Assembly: GCA_026984715.1 (NCBI GenBank)
Contig: JALSRO010000203.1
Coordinates: 1 to 14,218 of the forward strand
Direction of reading: 5' to 3'
Source of the DNA: Chromatiales bacterium
GTDB lineage: Bacteria > Pseudomonadota > Gammaproteobacteria > Thiohalospirales > Thiohalospiraceae
Length of the DNA: 14,218 nucleotides
The notes beneath the pieces were generated by a model. The model was not told the DNA's origin. It saw nothing but the letters and a program-made list of their open reading frames with translations, and made no database searches. The position numbers and the translations under genes were made by a program. Position 1 is the stretch's first letter, and each line of letters opens with the position of its first letter. Shown here one piece after another: positions 5,898 to 13,238 of the stretch.

Positions 5898-7448
5898 TCA
5901 GACAGAGGGGTTCCCAGGGTGGGTCGGGGTTCTGCCCAGCAGCTGACCAAATGCCCTGCCCTGCTCCGCTGTATCTCTCCTCGCCCCCTGTTCACTGCGC
6001 TGGAGTATCGCGCCGATGGTCTCGATACGGGCCTCAATATCCTCTTCGAGCTCTTGGGCGAACCGTGGATTTGCTTTCAACACCTTTTCCACTGCGTTCC
6101 GGGCCAGCTCGACCACCTGGACATCGCTGGCGGCATAGACACTGACCAGATTCCTGCTGCGCCTCAGGGCAGCCACGATGCCGATCAGGTCACCAGGCTC
6201 CGCACTCCCCATCCCCTGTTCACGGCCTTCGCGATCCGTGACATACCGCTGTGCAGTTCCAGTGAGTATGACAGAGAAGTCGTTGCACTCCACCCCAGCA
6301 GCCAGAATCTGCTCGCCGGCGCCGAACCGCTGAATACGCGCCCCACGGGTGATCTCCTCCATTGCGTGGCGGGAGAGACTGAACACTTCCAGCTCCAGCA
6401 GACGTTCCACCAACTCCTCCGGCTTGACCAGATCATCACTGCCCAGATTCATCTCCGAACCGGCAAAGTGGTAGAGCTGGTAGTCCTCATAGGGGAACAC
6501 GATGTTGTAGCGTTTGGCCGCATACCAAGCGCGGGTCAGAAAGGCATCGCGGATCTCGTCCACCTTGCCGTAGTCGTCGAAACAGAGCAGCGCCTCATAG
6601 GCCCCCGCATCATCCGCCAGCTCGCGCAGAATCACCCTGGGGGCGGGCTCCTCGAGTACTCCGGGCGTGGCTTGCGCCGCCTCCAGCAGCGCCTTGCGCA
6701 CCAGATTGGGGGGGTGCTCCTCCCAGAACCGGATGATGACGCGCTCCATATGCACCGGCGAGGGGTGGCTGTAGTTACGGAAAGTGTCGCGCGCCAGCAC
6801 CGAGTTCGGGATCACCAGCAGATCGTTCTCCAGAGTCCTGAGGGTGACCGAGTACCAGTTGACCGTCACCACCTGTCCGGTCACCTCGCCGGTCCTGAGC
6901 CAGTCCCCCACCTTGAACTGGCGCGCCGAGATCAGGGTGATGCCGGCGAACAGCCCGCCCAGGGTATCCTGCAGCGCCAGTCCCAATACGATGGAACCGA
7001 CCCCCAGCGCCGCCAGCATCTTGCCCAGGTCTATCCCCCATACCGACGACATCACAAAGGCGACGCCGAGCAGAATGAAGAACAGCCGGGCGATGTTCAG
7101 CACCAGGGAGGGGATGCGGCTCTGCCACCCCTCTCCCGCGCTGTGGGAGGACCAGAACAGGTTGAAGGCGGACAGTGCCAGATAGATGAGGCTGATCCAG
7201 AAGACAGAGGCGGCGATGCGCACCCAGACGTTGCCGTCGGGTAGCTCCAGGACGTTGGTCAGCAGCAGCCACACCACCAGGCTGGGAAGCACAAAATACA
7301 GGGTACTCCCCAGCGAGCTGCGCGATCTGTCCCCGCCACTCTCGATGCGGGAGAGCATCTCCCCGAACAGGATGGTCAGCAGCGGAAAGCCGATCAGTAG
7401 CCCCACCCCCCAGGCGAGCCAGCTCTCCTGCGGCATCCAGTCAGGCAT
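5898..7448 (-). CDS. MscS-family channel with C-terminal cyclic-nucleotide-binding domain
   Basis: 516 residues, with the architecture of the bacterial cyclic-nucleotide-gated (bCNG) branch of the MscS superfamily. Hydrophobic segments lie at about 10-30, 49-68, 75-98 and 113-137, followed by the pore helix 145-173 (ALGVGSIVLGLALQDTLGG), typical of MscS TM3. The MscS cytoplasmic beta domain follows (FKVGDWLRTGEVTGQV and VIPNSVLARDTFRNYS). A cNMP-type domain occupies about 353-482 (GEQILAAGVECNDFSVILTG then PGDLIGIVAAL). The phosphate-binding cassette is non-canonical: the usual FGE is IGI, and the conserved Arg before the final strand is shifted or replaced (SRNLVSV). Start: ATG at 7448 overlaps the cyclase stop by 8 bp and has AAGGAG upstream. 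The longer open frame to 7667 is out-of-frame overlap with the cyclase gene. It is the likely effector of the co-encoded cyclase-like receptor. Confidence 0.87.
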   Translation of the reverse strand: MPDWMPQESWLAWGVGLLIGFPLLTILFGEMLSRIESGGDRSRSSLGSTLYFVLPSLVVWLLLTNVLELPDGNVWVRIAASVFWISLIYLALSAFNLFWSSHSAGEGWQSRIPSLVLNIARLFFILLGVAFVMSSVWGIDLGKMLAALGVGSIVLGLALQDTLGGLFAGITLISARQFKVGDWLRTGEVTGQVVTVNWYSVTLRTLENDLLVIPNSVLARDTFRNYSHPSPVHMERVIIRFWEEHPPNLVRKALLEAAQATPGVLEEPAPRVILRELADDAGAYEALLCFDDYGKVDEIRDAFLTRAWYAAKRYNIVFPYEDYQLYHFAGSEMNLGSDDLVKPEELVERLLELEVFSLSRHAMEEITRGARIQRFGAGEQILAAGVECNDFSVILTGTAQRYVTDREGREQGMGSAEPGDLIGIVAALRRSRNLVSVYAASDVQVVELARNAVEKVLKANPRFAQELEEDIEARIETIGAILQRSEQGARRDTAEQGRAFGQLLGRTPTHPGNPSV

Positions 7449-9576
7449 CGGCCGGCTCCTTGCCCACTGGGACCAAGCACCAGACCTGCATGCTCTCCCC
7501 CCCCTTGATATGCACCTGTCCGGCCTCGCGGAACCCCTCCCGGTCATGCAGTTGGGAGTACATCTGGCCGGAGATACAGATGGAACCCGGCGCCGCGACG
7601 GAGCAGATTTCACTGGCCAGATCCACTGTGCTGCCCCAGATGTCATAGGTGAAACGATGCCGCCCAATCACCCCGGCAAGTACGGTTCCGGAGTGGATGC
7701 CAACCCGCAACTCGAGTTCCAACCCACACTCCTGACCGATGCGCCGCACGCTGCTCATCATCTCGCGGGCGAACTCCAGCGCCCGCTTGTCGTGATCCAG
7801 CCTCGGGGTGAGCAGGCCGCAAGCAGCAATGTAGTCATCTCCGACGGTCTTGATCTTGTCCACACCGTGGGCCTCGGCAGCGTCATCCAGCTCGGCAATC
7901 AGGTGGTTGAGGCGCGCGATGGAATCTGCAGGGTCCTCGTCCTCCCCAGGGCTGCTGAGACCGGTCAGCATAGTGACAATCACCGACACATTGGGAATGC
8001 GATCGACGATCTGCTGCTCTCCCGCCTTCATGCGCTGCGCCACCGATTCCGGCAGGATGCTATGCAGCAGCAGGGCGTTCTCCTGCTCCTTGTCCTCGAT
8101 GATCTGCTTCTGCTGGCGGATCCCCTCCACCATGGTGTTGAATGAATCCGCCAGCTCACCGAACTCGTCAAGGCTGTCCACCTTCACCCGAACCTCGGAC
8201 TCCCCGCTCCCAACCCGGCGCATCCCGGCCACCAGCGCGTGGATCGGACGGGTGACATAGCTTGCCAGCAGCAGCGCCAGCAGGGTGATCACCACCCCGA
8301 GGATGGTGGCCGATACCATCACGTGACGCCGGAACCGGTCGATGGGGCGATTCACCTCGGCGATATCCATCTCCGAAAGGATCACCCAGTCCATACCGCG
8401 CACCCGAAGGGGAGCATAGGCACTCATCACCGGTACACCGCGGTAGTCGATCACCTCCTTGGTACCGGTTTTGCCACTCAGGGCCAGATCCACCGTTTCG
8501 CCGTGCACCGGCTGGAACAGGATGGTGGTATCGTTCTTCTCGATGCGCCGGATCTCGTCGGCGGGCATCCCGATTCCACGCAGCATCTGCAGATAGCGTT
8601 CACGATCCTGGATCAGAAAGCGTGAGTCGGAGCGCATCAGGTGATTGCGCCCCACCAGATAGACCTCGCCAGTCTCACCCATACCGCTGCGCTCCCACTC
8701 GCGGTTGCTGGTCATGACGTTGTTCAGCTCATCGCTGGGGACCTGCAGAGCCAGGATCCCGGCGATCTCCTTCCCGTCGAATACCGTCACTGCCACAAAG
8801 GCCGCCGGTGCTCCATAGGAAGGGACATAGATATCGTAATCCTGAAACCGGACCCGGCCCCGCTCCCTGGTGCGCATAACCTCCTTCACCAGCCGGGCGA
8901 AGTTGCTGGAAGCGTAAGGGCCGTGCAGCAGACTGGTGGCGAAATCGGTCTCCTTGAACACCGAGTAGATGACGTTGCCGCTCTCGGGATCGATCAGAAA
9001 CAGATCGTAATAACCGAACTTCTTTATCAGACTGCGCAGACTCTCGTGATAGCGCTCATGCACCTGGGCATAGTAACCGCTGTCCCCCGTAGCCCGAATC
9101 AGCTCATCCTTGCTCCCCACCTGATTGGGATTGGCGGCGATGTAGTGGTACTGAAGCCATACTGCAGCGGCACCGTCTGGAAGGTAGTGTTTCACCTCCG
9201 GCTCACCACCCATGCGGTCCTTCAGACGTGGAATGAACTCCTTGCGATAATAGTCGGCAAGCTGCCGCCGTTGCGCATCCGATACGGATTCACGTTCGGC
9301 CAGATTGTAGGCAGTACGAAACTCGTTCAGTGCCTCGATGATGGTGCGGTTCTCCGCGAAGGCCAGCACTTGATCATGGATATCGGAGAAGTAGGCCTGT
9401 ACCTGCTGGGTCTTGGCCGCCCGCAATGTCGTAAGCTCATTGTAGATTGCCTCATTGAGGGCATCTCTGGCGGATCGGAACCCCTGATAGCCAACCACTG
9501 CAATACTGGCAAAGCTGGCAAGCAACAGCAGGATCACCAGCTTGGACCGAATACTCAAACGCCCGCTGAAACTCAT
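7441..9576 (-). CDS. Cache-HAMP class III nucleotide cyclase-like receptor
   Basis: 711 residues. TM1 (about 12-30) and a large periplasmic Cache-like sensor (31-415) lead to TM2 (about 418-440), a HAMP domain (441-492, TRPIHALVAGMRRV), a coiled-coil/transducer segment (493-525, with LLLHSILPESVAQRMKAGE) and a class III cyclase domain (526-711). Adenine-selecting residues are present: K576 in KIKTVGD and D645 in YDIWG. One metal Asp is present (D580). However, the first metal Asp position (FADIVGF in active enzymes) is M536 in VIVTMLTGL, and the transition-state Asn and Arg of VNxASR are D652 and E656 in VDLASE. The domain is therefore predicted inactive as a homodimer. ATG at 9576 is preferred because GGGAG lies 8 nt upstream; the frame extends 15 residues further without such support. 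Operon with the cNMP-domain channel. Confidence 0.85.
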   Translation of the reverse strand: MSFSGRLSIRSKLVILLLLASFASIAVVGYQGFRSARDALNEAIYNELTTLRAAKTQQVQAYFSDIHDQVLAFAENRTIIEALNEFRTAYNLAERESVSDAQRRQLADYYRKEFIPRLKDRMGGEPEVKHYLPDGAAAVWLQYHYIAANPNQVGSKDELIRATGDSGYYAQVHERYHESLRSLIKKFGYYDLFLIDPESGNVIYSVFKETDFATSLLHGPYASSNFARLVKEVMRTRERGRVRFQDYDIYVPSYGAPAAFVAVTVFDGKEIAGILALQVPSDELNNVMTSNREWERSGMGETGEVYLVGRNHLMRSDSRFLIQDRERYLQMLRGIGMPADEIRRIEKNDTTILFQPVHGETVDLALSGKTGTKEVIDYRGVPVMSAYAPLRVRGMDWVILSEMDIAEVNRPIDRFRRHVMVSATILGVVITLLALLLASYVTRPIHALVAGMRRVGSGESEVRVKVDSLDEFGELADSFNTMVEGIRQQKQIIEDKEQENALLLHSILPESVAQRMKAGEQQIVDRIPNVSVIVTMLTGLSSPGEDEDPADSIARLNHLIAELDDAAEAHGVDKIKTVGDDYIAACGLLTPRLDHDKRALEFAREMMSSVRRIGQECGLELELRVGIHSGTVLAGVIGRHRFTYDIWGSTVDLASEICSVAAPGSICISGQMYSQLHDREGFREAGQVHIKGGESMQVWCLVPVGKEPADA

Positions 9577-9619
9577 CCGATACTCCCTTCGCAACCATAA
9601 AGCCCCTGCTCCCGATGCC

Positions 9620-9647
9620 ATTATACAGAAACAGCGTCACGGCTGAA
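9620..9647 (-). promoter_or_regulatory. Probable promoter of the cyclase-channel operon
   Basis: On the minus strand there is a perfect -10 TATAAT (9620-9625) with TTCAGC (9642-9647) 16 bp upstream as a weak -35. Transcription would begin about 35 nt before the preferred ATG. The -35 lies in the left arm of an inverted pair, CGGCTGAAGG (9640-9649) and CCTCCAGCCG (9684-9693), which could be a regulatory site between the two divergent operons. Confidence 0.5.
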
Positions 9648-9698
9648 GGAAACTAACTGCACGTTTTTTCGCCATTTTCTGTCCCTCCAGCCGAAAAT

Positions 9699-9726
9699 CT
9701 GATATTTTGTACTACAGTTGTATAGA
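9699..9726 (+). promoter_or_regulatory. Possible promoter of the cytochrome-DUF302 operon
   Basis: CTGATA (9699-9704, 4 of 6 consensus) and TATAGA (9721-9726, 4 of 6) are separated by 16 bp, about 35 bp before the cytochrome ATG. The divergent arrangement with the cyclase promoter about 70 bp away leaves room for shared regulation. Confidence 0.35.
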
Positions 9727-9760
9727 ACCCTGAGATAACTTTCACAACAAGGGCGCGTCT

Positions 9761-10825
9761 ATGCAGGACAACCGCATTCGATTACATTTTTCTATAGCGA
9801 TATTTTTACTGTTCATCATCCCTCTATGCAGTGTGAGCGCAGCACCCGATGGCGCCAGGCTGTTCGCCATGAACTGTGCAGCGTGTCATGGCGACCGCGG
9901 AAACGGCGGGATCGGCATCCCTCTCTCCCTGCCAGATTTTCTCGGCAGCGTCACCGATGAATTTCTCTTCCAGACCATCCGGCACGGACGGCCGGGGCGT
10001 ATCATGCCATCCTTCCGGCATCTCTCCAATGAACAGATCGATGCCATCGTCAGCTACATCCGCAACCTGACACCGGTAAAGGTGAATCTGTTACCGGAGG
10101 GGGCAACGGGAGACCCTGAAAAAGGGCGGGATGTCTTCGCCAGAAAATGTGCCCGTTGCCACGGTCCGTTGGGGAAAGGTGGAGCAGGCACGGGAGTAAA
10201 CTTCACCCGTCTGCACAACCTGCCCATCGTTGCGCCGGGACTGAACAATCCCGGATTTCTCGCCGCCGCTTCGGATCGGATAATCAGGACCACCCTCCTT
10301 CGGGGGCGCAGTAAGACACCCATGCTGCCCGCCGCAAAAATGGGGCTCACTATCCAGGATGTGGATGATGTGGTCAGCTACATACGAAGTTTCGAGAAGG
10401 GGTTTCAGCAATCGAAGAATTCCGCTACCCGCTCCATCGAACCAACCCTTCTGACGAGCTCGAAGCTCCCCTTCGATGCAACAGTCGAAAAGATAAAACG
10501 GGCCATATCCGCCCAGCGATTGCGCATCATCCGGAGCCACTCGCTGGATGACGGACTGGTCCCCCAAGGGAGCGAAAACAAGAAACGGCAGGTGATCTTC
10601 TTTGGCAATCTTCACCAGATAAACACTCTGCTCGCAATCGATCCGAGAATGGGACTCTTTCTTCCCAATCGTATCACCATAATGGAACAGAGTGACGGCA
10701 AAGTGCTGGTTGCGGCAGTCAATCCGCTGCGCTTCGGCCAGCTTTTCAACAACGCCAATCTAGAGTACACCGCCAGAGAGTTGCACAATACCTATTCCAC
10801 CATTCTCGGGGAGATCACGGAATGA
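9761..10825 (+). CDS. Exported dihaem cytochrome c with C-terminal DUF302 domain
   Basis: 354 residues. The signal peptide (about 1-27, hydrophobic core FSIAIFLLFIIPLC, ending VSA-A) sends it to the periplasm. Two class I cytochrome c domains follow. The first has CAACH (39-43) with probable axial Met82 (RIMPSF). The second has CARCH (130-134) with probable axial Met188 (KTPMLP). From about 233 the protein continues as a DUF302 domain (KLPFDATVEKIKRAI, KRQVIFFGN and LVAAVNPLRFG). Both haems appear complete, so electron transfer is likely. The DUF302 function is not established. The start has AAGG 8-9 nt upstream. The stop overlaps the next gene as ATGA, and that gene also encodes a DUF302 protein, so the two probably work together. 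Confidence 0.88.
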   Translation: MQDNRIRLHFSIAIFLLFIIPLCSVSAAPDGARLFAMNCAACHGDRGNGGIGIPLSLPDFLGSVTDEFLFQTIRHGRPGRIMPSFRHLSNEQIDAIVSYIRNLTPVKVNLLPEGATGDPEKGRDVFARKCARCHGPLGKGGAGTGVNFTRLHNLPIVAPGLNNPGFLAAASDRIIRTTLLRGRSKTPMLPAAKMGLTIQDVDDVVSYIRSFEKGFQQSKNSATRSIEPTLLTSSKLPFDATVEKIKRAISAQRLRIIRSHSLDDGLVPQGSENKKRQVIFFGNLHQINTLLAIDPRMGLFLPNRITIMEQSDGKVLVAAVNPLRFGQLFNNANLEYTARELHNTYSTILGEITE

Positions 10826-11280
10826 AAACAGGACCTCTTCCACGCCACCTGCTCTCTTTCCTGCTGCTGATGCTGATTTCCCTGCCGCTGCATGCAGATC
10901 ACCTCATCATGGTCCGCGCCCACAAGCCCCTTGCTGCCACACTGGGCCAGCTGAGGCAGGCGATTCAGAAACAGGGGTATACCGTCTCCCGCGTGGATAT
11001 GGTCAACATCGGCCTGCTCGGTATGGGCTATACGAGCAACAAATACCGGGCAGTGTTTTTCGGCAAAGCCGGAGAGCTCGACGAGCTTGCCCAAAAATAT
11101 CCGCGACTCGTCCCCTACCTGCCACTGCGCATCGCCGTCTTCGCCGAAGGCGACAGCACCCTGCTGGTCACCATCAACCCTTCCACCTACGGCAGCTTTC
11201 TTCCAGCAGAAAAACCCGCAGAGCTCCTGAACCGTTGGCAGAAGGATATCGAAGAGATTCTTTCCCACGTATCCCGATAG
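10822..11280 (+). CDS. Exported DUF302 protein
   Basis: 152 residues. A signal peptide (about 1-25, LLSFLLLMLISLPLHA-D) is followed by a single DUF302 domain. The domain aligns by eye with the C-terminal part of the upstream cytochrome: a first helix LAATLGQLRQAIQKQGYTV, a strand NKYRAVFFGK, proline-rich LVPYLPLRIAVFAEGDSTLLVTINPS, and a final helix ELLNRWQKDIEEIL. No cysteine or haem motif is present in the mature part. It is translationally coupled to the cytochrome gene (ATGA overlap). It probably pairs with the cytochrome-borne DUF302 domain in the periplasm; the ligand or substrate is unknown. Confidence 0.85.
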   Translation: MKTGPLPRHLLSFLLLMLISLPLHADHLIMVRAHKPLAATLGQLRQAIQKQGYTVSRVDMVNIGLLGMGYTSNKYRAVFFGKAGELDELAQKYPRLVPYLPLRIAVFAEGDSTLLVTINPSTYGSFLPAEKPAELLNRWQKDIEEILSHVSR

Positions 11281-11314
11281 CCAGTGGCTGTTCCGCCTCC
11301 CCCGGAAGCTGGCT
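11279..11314 (+). terminator. Hairpin at the end of the cytochrome-DUF302 operon
   Basis: AGCCAG (11279-11284) pairs with CTGGCT (11309-11314), with an inner TTCCG/CGGAA stem (11291-11295 and 11303-11307). The structure begins at the DUF302 stop codon. No U-tract follows, so it is a possible 3'-end structure rather than a clear intrinsic terminator. The rest of the gap to 11412 shows nothing else. Confidence 0.35.
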
Positions 11315-11412
11315 GGGAAGAACTGGATCGACTCTGAAAAAATCGGGGCTGGGAAACCGAAACCGCGCGACCACGTTCCATGCCTGACGGCGCAACCAGT
11401 CTATAGTCCCTT

Positions 11413-11751
11413 TCATCCCGAGCTACGGATCTTTGTCTCCCCCGTCTCCCGATCAATATCAAACACCAGTTCGCAATACTCCTCATGGGCCTCCACCGGT
11501 GTCGGGTCATCGATGCAGCAGCTGCCCGAGACAATCCCGCGAAAAAACAGACCGGCCTTGACATATAGCCGCCCTCCCTCCTCCCATCTGCGAAGAACCA
11601 TCAGCTCAAAACCATCATCCAGAGCCACATTTCCCAGACGAAGTTGCTGCTGCAACGGCAGCTCATCCACTGACAACGACTCCACCTCACTCTTGAAAAA
11701 TTTGACAAAATCGGGACTGTCCCACGCCCCCAGGCTCTCTTTTAGTCTCAT
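11413..11751 (-). CDS. Small protein of unknown function
   Basis: 112 residues, not recognised. It is soluble, with no signal peptide or membrane segment. It begins MRLKESLGAWDSPDFVKFFKS, has a helical acidic part (EVESLSVDELPLQQQL), then a strand-rich half with FELMVLRRWEEGGRLYVKAG, a CC pair in VSGSCCIDDPT, and an acidic EAHEEYCELVFDIDRETGE before a short basic end. Start: ATG at 11751 has AAGGA 8-9 nt upstream. The open frame continues to 12123, but that extension is translated from the repeat element at 11772-12080 and has no coding character. The nearest upstream DNA is that element, so any promoter must lie in or across it. Confidence 0.6.
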   Translation of the reverse strand: MRLKESLGAWDSPDFVKFFKSEVESLSVDELPLQQQLRLGNVALDDGFELMVLRRWEEGGRLYVKAGLFFRGIVSGSCCIDDPTPVEAHEEYCELVFDIDRETGETKIRSSG

Positions 11752-11771
11752 CACCTTTTCCTTTTCACGTA

Positions 11772-12080
11772 TTAACCCGGCAACAATATGTGTCGCATTC
11801 AGGGCTTCAGGCAGGCGTCGGAACAAGGCGCAGTGCGCAGGTAAGGGTCGCTCCCTTGTCAAGGTCGCTCCAGTGCATCCATGCACTCGCGACACTCGGA
11901 CATTCCTGTCCAGCGTGCTGGAACGCGGGGCCGGTGCCTGCCTGAAGCCACTGACCCCATGATATTCAATGACAGGCCGCGTTACCCCATCTTGCTGTAG
12001 AGTGGCTACAACGGCGATGGGCCGCCTTGCTGCGAACCGGCACACCACGGCTGAATACGATACATATTGTTGCCGGTTAA
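11772..12080. mobile_element. 309-bp MITE-like element, copy C (both ends intact)
   Basis: Terminal inverted repeats of about 30 bp: left 11772 TTAACCCGGCAACAATATG, right (from 12080 on the minus strand) TTAACCGGCAACAATATGT. They continue through TCGYATTCAG and differ by one indel and two substitutions. Both ends carry TTAA, which could be part of the element or a duplicated target site. No transposase fits inside. Internal palindromes are numerous: GGCTTCAGGCAGGC (11803-11816) against GCCTGCCTGAAGCC (11936-11949), and within it AGTGCAT-CC-ATGCACT, GGACA-TTCC-TGTCC and CCAGC-GT-GCTGG. Copies A and B in this window are relatives. It fills the gap between the ABC permease stop and the small unknown gene. 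Confidence 0.72.
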
Positions 12081-12095
12081 AAATATAAAACGGCT

Positions 12096-13238
12096 TCACC
12101 CAAACTGCCGCCGGAACCGCCACACCCCGAAACCGAACACCACGCCGCCGAGCAGGGTCAGCTGCAGCATCGGCGGCCAGAGGATCTCCATGCCGGCCCC
12201 CTTGAGCAGAATGGCGTAGGCCAGTTCGGTGTAGTAGAACAGCGGGGAGAGGTGCATCGCGTGGCGCAGCAGGGCGGGCATCGCCTCGGGCGGGGTCCAG
12301 GCGCCGGAGAGCAGCAGCAGGGGCATCATGATCAGGATCACCAGCATCACCACCTGTCCCAGGTTGCGGCTCAGGGTGGCGATGAACAGGCCGAGGCCGG
12401 AGGTGGCGAAGACGAACAGGGCGGTGGCGAGAAAGAACAGGGGGATGCTCCCCGCGATGGGTACCTGGAAGATGGGCTCGATGATCAGGAACAGGCTCGC
12501 CGCCACGCCGCCCAACAGCGTCAGCCCCATGGCCAGCACCTTGGGCAGCAGGATCTGGGTGGAGCTGAGAGGGGAGACCGCCAGCTGTTCGATGGTGCCC
12601 CGCTCCTTCTCGCGCACCGCCGCGGCGGCGGGCAGCATCAGGGAGAGCATGGTGAGGATGGTGAGCAGCTCGGAGATGGACATGAACCAGGGATCGGACT
12701 GGTTGGGGTTGTAGTAGACCCGCTGGCGCTCCTCCACCACCGGCAGCGCCTGCAGCTGCGCGCTCCCCATCCCCCGCTCCGCCATCTCCTGCCCGAAGCG
12801 CGCCACGATGCGCGCCGCATAGCTGGTGGCCAGGGTGCCCAGGGTGGCGTTGCTGGCGTCCACCTGCATCTGCACCGCCACCTGCCGCCCGGCCAGCAGG
12901 TCACGCTGGAGGTTCTCCGGGATGTCGATCACCGCCAGCACCTCCCCTTCGTCCAGCAGCCGCACCGCTTCCCGGTCACTCTCCACGGCCTGCTGGAAAC
13001 GGAAATAGGGGGGCTGGAAACGGTAGATCAGCTCCCGCGAGGCGGCGCTGTGGTCGCGATCCATCACCGCGATGGGGGCGTTGCGCAGGTCGATGCTGAC
13101 CCCCACCCCGGCGATGTAGATGTCGGCGGTGAAGAAGTAGCCGATCACCACCAGCAGGATGGGGTCGCGGGAGAGCTGTTTCAGCTCCTTGAGGGTCATC
13201 ACCGCGACGCGATCCAGCCAGAGAAACAGGCGCTTCAT
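12096..13238 (-). CDS. ABC-2 type transporter permease, downstream subunit
   Basis: 380 residues, of the YbhR/YhhJ-like ABC-2 permease family. One N-terminal membrane helix (about 20-41, DPILLVVIGYFFTADIYIAG) is followed by a large extracytoplasmic domain (about 45-210, including IAVMDRDHSAASRELI and VLAVIDIPENLQRDLLAG) and five or so membrane helices in the last 170 residues. The ABC-2 signature region is AVREKERGTIEQLAVSPLSSTQILLPK, followed by MMPLLLLSGAWTPPEAMP. This layout is typical of efflux permeases that work as a pair with a separate ATPase and often an HlyD-like adaptor. ATG at 13238 overlaps the upstream permease stop (ATGA). The open frame to 13637 upstream of it is a shadow of that gene. 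The cargo is unknown. Confidence 0.87.
   Translation of the reverse strand: MKRLFLWLDRVAVMTLKELKQLSRDPILLVVIGYFFTADIYIAGVGVSIDLRNAPIAVMDRDHSAASRELIYRFQPPYFRFQQAVESDREAVRLLDEGEVLAVIDIPENLQRDLLAGRQVAVQMQVDASNATLGTLATSYAARIVARFGQEMAERGMGSAQLQALPVVEERQRVYYNPNQSDPWFMSISELLTILTMLSLMLPAAAAVREKERGTIEQLAVSPLSSTQILLPKVLAMGLTLLGGVAASLFLIIEPIFQVPIAGSIPLFFLATALFVFATSGLGLFIATLSRNLGQVVMLVILIMMPLLLLSGAWTPPEAMPALLRHAMHLSPLFYYTELAYAILLKGAGMEILWPPMLQLTLLGGVVFGFGVWRFRRQFG

Noticed and set aside
5919..7244. 441-codon antisense open frame over the MscS-type channel
   Set aside because: GC-rich codon bias leaves open frames opposite real genes; composition is rich in His, Gln and Arg with no domain.
7449..7667. 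N-terminal extension of the channel frame to 7667
   Set aside because: The extra 73 residues overlap the cyclase catalytic domain out of frame and are rich in Arg, Ser and Pro; ATG at 7448 has a good ribosome binding site.
11752..12123. Extension of the 112-residue gene across element C
   Set aside because: The extension translates the repeat element and has no coding character; ATG at 11751 has AAGGA upstream.
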